From assembly GCF_014648675.1 (NCBI RefSeq), contig NZ_BMRO01000006.1:300615-364614 (forward strand): 64,000 bases of DNA, given 5' to 3'. The stretch's first letter is position 1. The number at the start of each line of letters is the position of its first letter. Positions 45,986-55,379 of this stretch are shown here, piece by piece. The notes beneath the pieces were generated by a model. That model worked only from the letters and a program-made list of their open reading frames with translations. It was not told where the DNA came from and did no database searches. This DNA is from Actinomadura livida (GTDB lineage: Bacteria; Actinomycetota; Actinomycetes; Streptosporangiales; Streptosporangiaceae). Position numbers and translations under genes: made by a program.

Positions 45986-48900
45986 TCACGCCTTCTTGCG
46001 TCCTCGCGTCTTGGCGGCCGGTCGCCAGTTCTTGAGATCCTGCTCCGACAGCTCGTATCGAGCGAACTGCTCGTTGAGGAACGCCTCGAACTCCTCGGCC
46101 GGAACGCCGCCCCACTCGGGGTCCTCCTCGCCGTGCCACTGCTTCACCCACGGCAGCACCTCAAGCAGCCCGGCCAGCAACGGCGTGAGCTTCTCCGAAC
46201 CCCAGGCCCCGACTTCGGCCCGGTCGTTAACAAGGTTGGCGAGGGCCTGCGCCTGATCCTTGTGATCCCATCCGGCCCACCCCAGAAGCAAGGTGTCATC
46301 CGCTTCCGGGCTCGCCCCGGGATAGGAGATGAACCGCTCCTTCGGCACGTCGAGCTTCCCGCGCTGCGACCAGTACGACGTCTTCTGGAAGTCCTTCGGG
46401 GCGTACTTCGGCGGAACCGCGATGTCGAGCCGCCTCCCTGTCCGGTCCTCCTCGCGCTGGAGTTCCCAGACCTGCTCCCACTCCTCGCGCTTCCGCAGCC
46501 CGGTGTCCTTGTAGCGGAGCGCAGCGAGATACGGCACGTGCTCGTCTGCGACGATCTCTGCCAGCACCTTCGCCAACGGAAGATCACGCTTCTTCATGTG
46601 GTCGGACGCATACAGGGCGGCCACACTCTGCATGTCCGCGTCGTCCTTGAACTGGTCCGCAAGCTGGTTGACCGTCAGCGTGCGCGGCTGCAGCAAACCA
46701 TCACGTAGCGCGTACCAAAGATCTCGGTGTTCACACCTACGTAGAATCCATTTCCGAAGAGCAGATTCTTCCTGCTTTTCCCACGACTCCCCGCCCCACC
46801 GCCTCTTGTACTCGGGCTGCTCAATCAGCCCAATATCGCGGGTCCTGCTCTCAATTGCATCGATTCTCGCCTGAACTACGCGCCTGTAATCCTTCGACCA
46901 ACGCCCAGGAAGTTCAGTTATCGGCTCAATGTCATGCCGATGAAACCATTCTGTCTCAATTTCACCTCTAGCAAGTCGACGGGCGAGAACAATTTCAAAT
47001 GCCCGCTCACCGGCACATATGGGCGGAGGTGTCAGACAATCGCCTAGCGTCAGGGCTTCCTTTTCATTTGGATCTAGAAGCCCATAGACACCATATACAT
47101 GCCAGTCCAGTTCCTCTTGCAGTGAAATCATCTGCATTAGATGGCGGCTATACGCAGCTTTTTGATTGGCGAGAAGTTCGCGACCGGGTACATCCTGCGA
47201 GGCGGACCTTGAATCAAATAGGCGTGCAAGAGAACTGGCAAGTGCCCTTTGGCTGTGCCCATCCAGTTCAAGCCCGAATCTTGGGGAAACTCCGGGACGG
47301 AGTGGCATCCTTTTTACGAGTGCACTCGGAAACTCAAAGGTCCAGGACCAAGGATGTGCCGAAGCACCACCGCCTTGGTGTTGCGCGCTCGACTTCATCA
47401 AGAAGCATGCGGTGGAAGAATTGAGAAGACCGAGAAGGGAATGACAATCCGCATCACCCGAGCGAGAATCCATGATGATGGCTGGGGCGGTCTGTTTGAA
47501 GAGCACACCCTGCCGTGCTAGCACGAAATGATTGTGAGAGGCTTTAAAGGCGAACGCAATCGAGAGATTCGCCTGGTAGCGCCGCGGAAAGAACATACTG
47601 TGATCAAACCATCGCAACCCCCTTTCCTCCGGCTTGTTTCCAAAGTCCACCCTCTCCCGGAGCGATGTGCGATTGGGCCACAGAAAATATTCTTCATTGA
47701 CGGTAAGGTCCCGAGGTGCGCCCGATGCATCATACGGGAACAAGGTCACCGTCGAAACGTTGATTTGGTAGTCTCTAACGCGACTTCCCTGGACCACGGG
47801 AGCGCACCACTCAAGCAACTCCCTTGTTCCCGCGGATTGGCGTGGAAGGTAAAAGGCGTCATCCAAGCCAGTATGTGTAGTACGCCCTACGTCAAGTATC
47901 ACATCACCGACTGTCTCGTTCCCTCTGCTAAGAAGTTCGAGAAGTTTTTCCGCAGCACCACCGCTCAGCGACCACGGGTGTAGTGCAAGATGGTCTCGTG
48001 GCACGTCTTCCACACTAATCCAACTTGACTCACTTCCCGGTCTATCAATCTGGGCAATGATTGCGCTCCAGACTTCCCCATTCGAGGAGTCACCTCCCCG
48101 AATGCTACGAGCCACTCTGACGCGGCGACCTAGAGAGGACGGGCGACTGCGTCCACACAGAATTATCGTAGGTGTACCCTCTTGATTGTGCCCAGGAATG
48201 CGCGCCTTCGATGAGTCGATCACATGAGTCAAATCCACCGAAGGAAGGAAACCTTCCACCAGAGCTTCACCAAAATCCCGCTTAGCGAAGGAGTTTGATG
48301 TGATCTGACCGGTAAACCCACCCGGCCCGCTGGTGTCGTGGGCGTAGATCGCCAAGTCAAAAATACGCTGAACGAAAGGTACAGAGAGCGCGTAGGTCTT
48401 TATGCATGCACTGTATGCCGATCGATAGTTTTCATTTTCGCGCTTATCCCTAACTTTAATGTAAGGTGGATTCCCGACAACCACATGGTATGTGTGCCTT
48501 CCGAGCAAGTCGCAGCGCCCAGAAAAGGCGGCTACGTCTTCGGTAGTATAGGAGAAACTCCCCTCATTTTCGAAAAGCGCATCCTGCAATTCAGTTTGGA
48601 TACCTACTGCGCCTCGGCCGTGGAGGAGGGAGTCGCCTACCGCCACGTTGATCGGGAACGCGGGCGCAGTGTCGAGGCGGGTTTCGCCTGCGGCGTGGAG
48701 GGCGGCGACGAGCAGCCGGAAGCGGGCGATCTCGGCGGCGAAGGGGTTCTTGTCGCAGCCGTGCACGGATTCCAGAACGCGGCGGATGCGCATCCAGCGG
48801 TCGAGGCCCGGGGCGTGGGCCTCCCACTTGTCCAGGAGTCGCCGGAAGATGCCGAGGAGGAAGTGGCCGGAGCCGCAGGCCGGGTCGATGGTGCGGAGGC

Positions 48901-49642
48901 CATAAACCACGGGCTCGTCGCCGGGCCATCCGGCGGGCTTGTGCTTCCAGGGCGGTTCGAGGCCGAACTCCTCGACGGCCGGTTCGAGGGTGAGGTCGAG
49001 GATGAACTCCTCAACGAACTCGGGGGTCTGGAGGAGCGCGTACGTCTTCTTCGCGTGGTCGGAGAGGTCCTGGTAGAGGTCGCCGAGGAAGCGGGTGTCC
49101 AGGTTCTCTTTATCCGTGAAGTCGTGGACAATCCGGCCGTCCGGGTCGAGGCGGCGCCAGAACTTCAGCAGCTCGGCGGCCTGCTCGTAGGACGGCTCCA
49201 TCTCCCACAGCGGGTTGTGGTCGCGGTCGAACAGGCCCGCGACGGTCTCGTTCGTGGCGGCGAGGTGGTCGAAGGCGGCGATGAGCCAGTCCCGGTCGTT
49301 CTTGTCCGGGTGTTCGCGGAAGAACTGCTGGTGACGCTCGTCGGCTTCGGCGAGGCGGTCGCCGGGGCCGGCGATCCACGGCTCGGCGATGAGGTCGTTG
49401 TCCTCGCAGAACCGCACGAACACGGTCGCGAGGATCCAGGCGACGGCGGCCTGGGTGACGCGGTCGTCCCGCCACTGACCGAACCCCAGCGCGGTGCGCT
49501 GGGCGTTACGGGCACGGTCGTACTCGCCCTTGAGCTTGGCGTGGAACCGCTGCCCCGGCTCGGTGTAGGCGCGCAGGTCGTCCTCAAGTGCGGTGACCTG
49601 CTTGCGGAGGTCCTTCAGCAGGGCCGCCTTGTCCACGCTCAC
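45986..49642 (-). CDS. pglX: BREX type 2 adenine-specific DNA methyltransferase PglX
   Basis: 1218 residues, GTG start 59 bp behind the pglW stop, with GAGGGG upstream. SAM-binding motif I TIDPACGSGHFLLGIFRRLL near residue 250, motif IV VVVGNPPYIKV near 388. PglX methylates adenine in host DNA as the self mark of BREX/Pgl and is also needed for restriction. The central part, nt about 46720-48590 (residues about 350-975), is visibly poorer in G+C than both ends (near 50% in sampled lines against about 70%). This part includes the NPPY motif and the target-recognition region, so a central exchange by recombination is likely. The reading frame is intact throughout. Confidence 0.9.
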   Translation of the reverse strand: MSVDKAALLKDLRKQVTALEDDLRAYTEPGQRFHAKLKGEYDRARNAQRTALGFGQWRDDRVTQAAVAWILATVFVRFCEDNDLIAEPWIAGPGDRLAEADERHQQFFREHPDKNDRDWLIAAFDHLAATNETVAGLFDRDHNPLWEMEPSYEQAAELLKFWRRLDPDGRIVHDFTDKENLDTRFLGDLYQDLSDHAKKTYALLQTPEFVEEFILDLTLEPAVEEFGLEPPWKHKPAGWPGDEPVVYGLRTIDPACGSGHFLLGIFRRLLDKWEAHAPGLDRWMRIRRVLESVHGCDKNPFAAEIARFRLLVAALHAAGETRLDTAPAFPINVAVGDSLLHGRGAVGIQTELQDALFENEGSFSYTTEDVAAFSGRCDLLGRHTYHVVVGNPPYIKVRDKRENENYRSAYSACIKTYALSVPFVQRIFDLAIYAHDTSGPGGFTGQITSNSFAKRDFGEALVEGFLPSVDLTHVIDSSKARIPGHNQEGTPTIILCGRSRPSSLGRRVRVARSIRGGDSSNGEVWSAIIAQIDRPGSESSWISVEDVPRDHLALHPWSLSGGAAEKLLELLSRGNETVGDVILDVGRTTHTGLDDAFYLPRQSAGTRELLEWCAPVVQGSRVRDYQINVSTVTLFPYDASGAPRDLTVNEEYFLWPNRTSLRERVDFGNKPEERGLRWFDHSMFFPRRYQANLSIAFAFKASHNHFVLARQGVLFKQTAPAIIMDSRSGDADCHSLLGLLNSSTACFLMKSSAQHQGGGASAHPWSWTFEFPSALVKRMPLRPGVSPRFGLELDGHSQRALASSLARLFDSRSASQDVPGRELLANQKAAYSRHLMQMISLQEELDWHVYGVYGLLDPNEKEALTLGDCLTPPPICAGERAFEIVLARRLARGEIETEWFHRHDIEPITELPGRWSKDYRRVVQARIDAIESRTRDIGLIEQPEYKRRWGGESWEKQEESALRKWILRRCEHRDLWYALRDGLLQPRTLTVNQLADQFKDDADMQSVAALYASDHMKKRDLPLAKVLAEIVADEHVPYLAALRYKDTGLRKREEWEQVWELQREEDRTGRRLDIAVPPKYAPKDFQKTSYWSQRGKLDVPKERFISYPGASPEADDTLLLGWAGWDHKDQAQALANLVNDRAEVGAWGSEKLTPLLAGLLEVLPWVKQWHGEEDPEWGGVPAEEFEAFLNEQFARYELSEQDLKNWRPAAKTRGRKKA

Positions 49643-49701
49643 TCGTTACAGTCCCCTCGCTCGGTCGTGCGGTCTTGTGTACGGGTCGTGCTGTCGGCCG
49701 G

Positions 49702-52700
49702 TCAAGCGGCCTGGCCGCCGCGCAGGCGGGCGACAAAAGCCTTGTCCAGAACGGTCCATTCGTTGGTGCCGATCGCCTCGACCGTCCGGCCGTCGAGGTT
49801 CGGGGTGGTGCGCGGCGCCTCCGACGGGCACAGCAGCCACAGGCCGTGCGGGACGTCCGACGCGCGGCGCGCCGCGTTCTGCAGGCCCGTCAGCAGGTCG
49901 TGCCCGCCGATGTCGAAGTACCGGGCGAGCAGGCCCGCGTTGTGGACGAACAGCACCGTGCGGGGCGGGGCGGCGCGGTCGAGGAGCCGCTGCCCGGTGC
50001 GGTCCAGGACGCGGACGACGAACGAGCGGAGCCCGCCCGGCACCTGTCCGGTGCGGGTGAAACGCTCGTCCGCGCGGAGCACCTGCCCCCAGTCGGCGCC
50101 GTGCTCCTCGGCCAGCGCGCGGAACTCGGCGAGGAACACGTCCGCGAAGTTCACCGCCACGACCGGGTACGCGGCGGCGATCGCGTCCGCGACGCCCGCG
50201 GCCCGCTTCAGGTGCACCGTCAGCGCGAGGAACCCGCCCTGGCGGGCGGCCTCGGCGAGCCTGGCGTCCGCGATGTCGGCCGGACCCTCGCCGGGGGCGC
50301 CGAGCCCGGCGCCGAGGCGGGTCGCGGTGGTGCTGCTGGACGGTGTCCGGGGCCTGACCGGCGCCGGAGGGAAGAACCGCTCGGCGGTCTGGTCGTACAC
50401 CAGCGGGAACCCCGCCTCCGCCAGCGCGTCCTCAACGTCCACATACGTGGGCGGGGGCGTGTAGGCGTCCAGGTCGGGGAACCGGGCGCTGACCTTCGTC
50501 ATCAGGTCGCGCAGCGCGACGCCCTGCGGGTGGCGGACGCCCGCGCCGGCCTGCGACAGCCGCAGCGCCCGCGCCAGGTCCAGGCCGCGCGGGTAGAGCT
50601 GGAGCGTCGGGGAGGCCAGCGCGTCCTCGGCGACACCGGAGGCGAGGCGGACCAGGCGGGTGTCCGACAGCGGCGCCATGCCGTCCGGCGGCTCGACGTC
50701 GCGCAGGGCCCGGATCACCTCGGCGCCGCCGGGCAGCGGGTCCTGCCCCGCCAGCTCGTCCGCGCGGGCGCCGAGCACGGCGGTGTAGTCGGACAGCTCG
50801 GCGGGCGTCGGGTCCTCGGTGCCCGGCAGCGACTCCAGCGCGACCAGGACATGCCGCCCCCGCCGGACCCGGTCCAGGCGGGGTTCGCGGCCGTCGTCGC
50901 CGTCCCCGCCGGTGAACGCCTCCGCCTCCACGGCGGCGCGGACGACGGCCAGCGACCGGGCCGCGGTCACCTCCGGCGGCGCGTCGGCCGCACCGTGCCG
51001 GACGCGCAGCAGGTCCGCCAGCTCGGCGGCAGTCGCGATGCCGCCGAGGTTGCGCACCAGGTTCACCACCTCGTCGCGGACGGGCGCCAGCCGCTCGGCC
51101 GCCGCCCACCGCTCGATGGCCTCCTTGTGGTGCCGCGACACCGTCGCCTGCGTGATGCCCGCCGCCTTCGCGACGGTGCTCTGCGTCGGCCACGGCTCGT
51201 CCGGGACGGAACCGTCCGCGCCGGGGAGGCCGAGCAGCAGCCGCAACGTCTCCCCCTTGCGGGAGCCGCGGCGCTCGTCGGCGGGGACGAGCATCGCCGC
51301 GAGGTCGTCCACGCGCGTCCCGGCGCGCTGCTCCCCCGCCGGTGCCGCGGCCGACGGGCCGGCGACCGCCTCGTCCCCCGGTTCCCGCCCCGGACGGGAG
51401 TGCGGGCGCAGCGCGGCGGTCCATTGCCGGTGCCGCCGGTTCAGCTCCTTCTTCGCGATCGCGCCCGCGCCGCGCGCCTTGGCGATCTGGTACTGCGGGA
51501 CGTCCAGGAGCTGCCCGACCGTCGTGGCGTTGAAGCCCGCCGCGACCGCCACCGCGCGCGGCGACAGCCCCGCCGCGATCAGCGGGGTCTCGGTGGTCGC
51601 CGCGTCCGCCGCGATGTCCCGGGCGGCCTTCAGCTCCTCCGGCCCGAGCCCCGGCTCGACGTCGCCGCCGGCGAGGGTCTCCTGCGTCGTCGCCGGGGCC
51701 GTCGCATCCGCCCTGCGGAAGACGTCCTGCCAGGCGGCCTCCATCTGCGCGAACGTGTCGAACCGCTCCGACACGTCCCGGTGCAGGGCGCGCCGGAAGA
51801 ACGCGGTGAGCCCGTCGCGCAACGCGGGCTCGAACAGCTCCGCCGACAAGTACGGGTAGGGGTCGTCGCCCGTGCGGGGGTCGGAGCGCTCGTCGCCCCA
51901 CCTCGGCCGCTCCCCCGACGCCATCTCGTGCAGCGTCACCGCCGCCGCGTACCGCTCGGCGTGGTCGTCGAAGTCCGGGCGGCTCGGCGTGCCGAGGAAC
52001 GGGTCGAGGTAGCCGCGGGTGCCCGCCGTCGGGTCGCGGTCCGACACGTCGGTGAGGGAGAAGTCGAGCAGCTTCAGCTCCCACGTGCGGTCCGCGCGCC
52101 GCAGCACCCCGAAGTTCTCCGGCTTCAGGTCGCGGTGCCGCACCCCCTTGGCGACGAGCTGGTCCAGCGCGCGGAACAGATCCCGGCCGAAGCGTTCGAG
52201 CTGGTGGTAGGTGAGCTTGCCGTCGTCGTGCAGGACGGCGGCGAGGGTGCGGTCACCGGCGAACTCCAGGTCCAGGACGGTGCGTCCGGCGAGCTGCCGG
52301 GGGCCGCCCAGCAGCCGGACGATCGCGCCGCCGCCGACCTTGGCGAGGGCCTCCGCCTCCGCTGCCAGCCGGCCCGCCTTCGCCTCGTCCAGGGCCACCT
52401 TGAGGACCCGCTCCGGGGCCTGGCCGTGACCGTTCTGGGCGCCGTCCTCGTCGTCGGTGTCGCGGCGCACCAGCAGCGCCCGTGACGTCGCGCCGGAGCC
52501 GAGGACCCGCTCGGCGCGCCACAGCCCCTCGGGGTCGCCGTCCACGATCTGGCCCGGCATCGCGGTCAGCGGGTCGGTCCCCTCCCAGCCGCCGGTAAGG
52601 GCGTCCTCGGGGACCGCGGCGTCCTGCTCGGCGGCGTCCAGCTCCTCCAGGAACCGGTCCGCCGACTCCAGCCGGTTCGCCGGGACGCCCTGCGTGGCCT

Positions 52701-54129
52701 CGAAGACGAGGCGGTCGAGCCGGTCGCCGAGACCGTCCGCGACCGCGTACGGATGCAGCCCGCCCGCGTCGCGGAGCGAATCGATCAGGGTGGCGCGGTC
52801 GGGGGCAGGCGGCCGCCCAGTGAGGATCAGGTATGCGATGGCGCCGACGCCGAATACGTCCAGGTCCACCGGGTCGGGGTAGGGCTGGTCGAACTCGGGC
52901 GCCAGGTAGACCAGTGCCGCCTCGTCGACGAGCTCGGCGTCCAGGGTGGACTGGCCGATCGTCATCGGGGTGGCGGTGTCGAAGTCGCGCGCCGCCGTCT
53001 GCCAGTCGATGATGCGCAGCACCGGGCGGGACCCGTCGTCCCGCGCCGACACGTACACCGACCGCGCCGACAGCGCCCGGTGGTACAGCGACCGGTTGTG
53101 CGCGTACCGAACCGCCTCGGCGAGCTGCCGGACCAGCGCCAGCCGCGTCTCCGGCGTCAGCGACGCCCCGTGCACGTCCAGATAGGAGTCCAGGCGCAGG
53201 TCGCGGTGGTCGTGGCGGAACAGGATCGCCGAGCCGCCCTGGTGCTCGCGGATCTGCACGGCCTGCGCGATGCCCGGATGGTTGATGCCCTGCAGCACCT
53301 GGTACTCGCGGCGCGCCGCCCGGTCGACCGTCCGGCGCGCCTCGTCGGTCGCCTGCCGGTTCACCAGGTAGATCCGGACGCGGCCCTCCTCGTGCACCAT
53401 GTCGTGCCGCTCGGCCAGCCGGTCCTCCCACCTCGGCCCGGCCTCCAGCACGCTCGGCTGCATGCGCCACTCGTCCCCGAACCGCAGATGCGCCGTGGAG
53501 TGGGTGATGCCGATCCGGTCCAGCATCTGCGGCAGCCGCTTGGAGAAGTCCTCGGCGACCCTCCGGTGCTCCCGTTCCGGCGGGCGACCCAGCAGGTCGG
53601 TCCAGATGCGGGCGAGGCCCGTCTCCCGGTCGTCGCGGCCGTACACCCGCGTCCGCTGGACCTCGTCCAGCTCCGACACGAGGTCGGGGGCGGACAGGAA
53701 CACCGCGGGCTCGATCCGCGGGACCCGGACGCTGAAGAACCCAAGGTCCTTGGCGGCCCAGATCAGCCGCTCCTTCAGTTCCTTGGACTTCCAGTCGGTC
53801 AGCGGGAGCGGGTTGCGGAGCGTCCTCGGCCGGTCGGGGCCCTGGAACCTCCACGTCGCCCCGTTGTTGGCGACACGTCCCGGATGGCCCTTCAGCTCGA
53901 CGAGGTACAGCCCGCCGGGCGCCGCCACGAACAGGTCGCACTCGTGCACCCGGCCCGACGGGGCGACGAACGAGAACAGCGCCCACGCCCGGTACGGCTC
54001 CACGTTCGGCATCAGCGCCTTGACGTGGTCGAGCCCCTCCTGCTCCCAGGCGTAGTCGGAGGGCCGCTCCTGGAACCACCGCTGGACGGGCCTCGGCGGC
54101 CTCGGAACCGGCCTGGAGGACCCCGCCAT
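49702..54129 (-). CDS. pglW: BREX type 2 serine/threonine kinase PglW
   Basis: 1475 residues from the ATG at 54129 with GGAGAGG just upstream; the frame runs open to 54474 without coding character. Residues about 25-115 are a NERD-like nuclease-related domain (VHECDLFVAAPGGLYLVELK). A first protein-kinase-like domain is degenerate (YHRALSARSVYVSA, LRIIDWQTA). A second has a canonical catalytic loop RHRDLKPENFGVL with DFS in place of DFG (LLDFSLTDV). Helix-turn-helix-like segments follow (LDVPQYQIAKARGAGAIAKK; VAKAAGITQATVSRHHKEAI). PglW autophosphorylates in the S. coelicolor Pgl system. It leads the pglW-pglX operon. Confidence 0.9.
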   Translation of the reverse strand: MAGSSRPVPRPPRPVQRWFQERPSDYAWEQEGLDHVKALMPNVEPYRAWALFSFVAPSGRVHECDLFVAAPGGLYLVELKGHPGRVANNGATWRFQGPDRPRTLRNPLPLTDWKSKELKERLIWAAKDLGFFSVRVPRIEPAVFLSAPDLVSELDEVQRTRVYGRDDRETGLARIWTDLLGRPPEREHRRVAEDFSKRLPQMLDRIGITHSTAHLRFGDEWRMQPSVLEAGPRWEDRLAERHDMVHEEGRVRIYLVNRQATDEARRTVDRAARREYQVLQGINHPGIAQAVQIREHQGGSAILFRHDHRDLRLDSYLDVHGASLTPETRLALVRQLAEAVRYAHNRSLYHRALSARSVYVSARDDGSRPVLRIIDWQTAARDFDTATPMTIGQSTLDAELVDEAALVYLAPEFDQPYPDPVDLDVFGVGAIAYLILTGRPPAPDRATLIDSLRDAGGLHPYAVADGLGDRLDRLVFEATQGVPANRLESADRFLEELDAAEQDAAVPEDALTGGWEGTDPLTAMPGQIVDGDPEGLWRAERVLGSGATSRALLVRRDTDDEDGAQNGHGQAPERVLKVALDEAKAGRLAAEAEALAKVGGGAIVRLLGGPRQLAGRTVLDLEFAGDRTLAAVLHDDGKLTYHQLERFGRDLFRALDQLVAKGVRHRDLKPENFGVLRRADRTWELKLLDFSLTDVSDRDPTAGTRGYLDPFLGTPSRPDFDDHAERYAAAVTLHEMASGERPRWGDERSDPRTGDDPYPYLSAELFEPALRDGLTAFFRRALHRDVSERFDTFAQMEAAWQDVFRRADATAPATTQETLAGGDVEPGLGPEELKAARDIAADAATTETPLIAAGLSPRAVAVAAGFNATTVGQLLDVPQYQIAKARGAGAIAKKELNRRHRQWTAALRPHSRPGREPGDEAVAGPSAAAPAGEQRAGTRVDDLAAMLVPADERRGSRKGETLRLLLGLPGADGSVPDEPWPTQSTVAKAAGITQATVSRHHKEAIERWAAAERLAPVRDEVVNLVRNLGGIATAAELADLLRVRHGAADAPPEVTAARSLAVVRAAVEAEAFTGGDGDDGREPRLDRVRRGRHVLVALESLPGTEDPTPAELSDYTAVLGARADELAGQDPLPGGAEVIRALRDVEPPDGMAPLSDTRLVRLASGVAEDALASPTLQLYPRGLDLARALRLSQAGAGVRHPQGVALRDLMTKVSARFPDLDAYTPPPTYVDVEDALAEAGFPLVYDQTAERFFPPAPVRPRTPSSSTTATRLGAGLGAPGEGPADIADARLAEAARQGGFLALTVHLKRAAGVADAIAAAYPVVAVNFADVFLAEFRALAEEHGADWGQVLRADERFTRTGQVPGGLRSFVVRVLDRTGQRLLDRAAPPRTVLFVHNAGLLARYFDIGGHDLLTGLQNAARRASDVPHGLWLLCPSEAPRTTPNLDGRTVEAIGTNEWTVLDKAFVARLRGGQAA

Positions 54130-54299
54130 CACCTCTCCGTTCCCCGTATCGCCCAAGCCCGCCACGCCCAAGACGGGCCTAGATCCTACCGACGCCCCAC
54201 CCCTCCACCGGGTCGCTTTGCAACCCAGATCCGTGTCAGGAAGCGGCCACCGACCCTCCGTCAACCGGTACGCGGCCCCATGCGTCTCCCTGGGCCACG

Positions 54300-54908
54300 T
54301 CAGCCCGCGAAGGGCACCGCCATCACGCTCCCTGTGGACGGCGGGGGCCAGTGAGGCGGGAACGCCTCCCGGAGCCGGTCCTTGACGTGCTCGCGGATCT
54401 CCGCCGGCCCGTGCTCGGTGATCGGTTTGACGCAGTATTCGAGGACGGCCGGGTGACGGCGCGGTTCCCTGCACATCAGCACGGCCAGGAGGCGAACAGG
54501 CCAGACCAGGGAAGACGCGTCAGCGGTGAGGAGACCCCCGGTTGCAAGGGACGGCAGGTACTCGAAGACCAGCTCTACCGCCCGTTTGATCACGTCAGCC
54601 TCCTGGAGCAGGACGGTCCAGCCGTCCGGACGCTTCTCGGCCAGGCCGGTGAGCGCGCTTACGACCGCTTGCTGTGCCCGGTCGTACTGATCTCCGTACT
54701 CCCTCAGGGCATCGGCGGTCTGTGCGAGGAGTTCACACCAGAAGTGCCCCGCTGCGACAGTGAGAGCTACCTCGCCGGCAGCGGCGGCTGCGTCCACTAT
54801 CTGGGGCATTCCGCCATCCCGATCTACAATATCGATTACAATGGCGACTACGCCGAGGTCGCCAGAAATGCGCTGTACGGAATGACCGTCGGAGATCCCG
54901 TATACCAT
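54300..54908 (-). CDS. Hypothetical helical protein, possibly truncated at its start
   Basis: Up to 202 residues; only the part below about 54760 has convincing coding character. Readable stretches include GHFWCELLAQTADALREYGD and DVIKRAVELVFEYLPSLATG, a helix-rich protein with no known domain. The first 45 codons overlap the NucA/NucB-like sequence on the opposite strand. The N-terminus has therefore probably been replaced by recombination. It lies 170 bp upstream of pglW in the same orientation. Confidence 0.4.
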   Translation of the reverse strand: MVYGISDGHSVQRISGDLGVVAIVIDIVDRDGGMPQIVDAAAAAGEVALTVAAGHFWCELLAQTADALREYGDQYDRAQQAVVSALTGLAEKRPDGWTVLLQEADVIKRAVELVFEYLPSLATGGLLTADASSLVWPVRLLAVLMCREPRRHPAVLEYCVKPITEHGPAEIREHVKDRLREAFPPHWPPPSTGSVMAVPFAG

Positions 54909-55280
54909 TACGGAAACATCCAGTACGGCAACCCACTGACCCGCGAGGCCAATTACCTAGCCGGCGAGAACCGCGCCTCTATCTGCACCAGCACGATCAG
55001 AAGTAAGGCGTCCGCGCTAGGGTTGTCTTGTGACGAGTACCCCTACGCCTCCACCGAGCAGGGCGGCAGTAGCAATCCGCGGTTCTCCTGTGCATTCGTC
55101 CCACTAGACCAGAACACCAACCAAGGCAACCACATGAACACCACGTTCTTTATGCCTCAACGCATCCTGCAGGCCGACAAAGACGATGGGTCACCTGTCA
55201 TCCATGGCGACCCCTTCTGGGTGTGGGTGACGGGAGCGCCGACGAATCCGCCGCCGGTCAAACAATGCAGCACGTACTGA
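54744..55280 (+). pseudogene. Orphan NucA/NucB-type DNase toxin tip
   Basis: About 178 residues with the secreted-nuclease signature: CDSESYLAG near the start, GNPLTREANYLAGENRASIC, and the catalytic-region motif CDEYPYASTEQGG, with six or more Cys. NucA/NucB domains occur as C-terminal DNase tips of polymorphic toxins. No signal peptide, delivery domain or ribosome-binding site precedes it. Upstream sequence in the same frame is antisense to another gene. I read it as the surviving end of a larger toxin, brought here with its immunity gene. A short expressed form from GTG 54744 cannot be excluded. Confidence 0.7.
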
Positions 55281-55312
55281 TGTGCTGCGCCCCCGCCTTT
55301 GGCGGTAAGTGC

Positions 55313-55352
55313 GACGGTCAGGGAACTTGTTCTCTTTGGTTCCCTGACCGTC
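55313..55352 (+). terminator. Strong hairpin between toxin tip and immunity candidate
   Basis: Arms gacggtcagggaac (55313-55326) and gttccctgaccgtc (55339-55352) are perfect 14-bp complements with a 12-nt loop. A tttt run follows 9 bases later. It lies 33 bp after the toxin stop and 27 bp before the next ATG. It could end toxin transcription or attenuate expression of the next gene. Confidence 0.75.
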
Positions 55353-55379
55353 TTGGCGCGTTTTAGGAAGGATTCTTGA

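Noticed and set aside
49675..52485. 936-codon plus-strand frame opposite pglW
   Set aside because: Shadow frame; the minus strand carries the canonical kinase motifs of PglW in the same interval.
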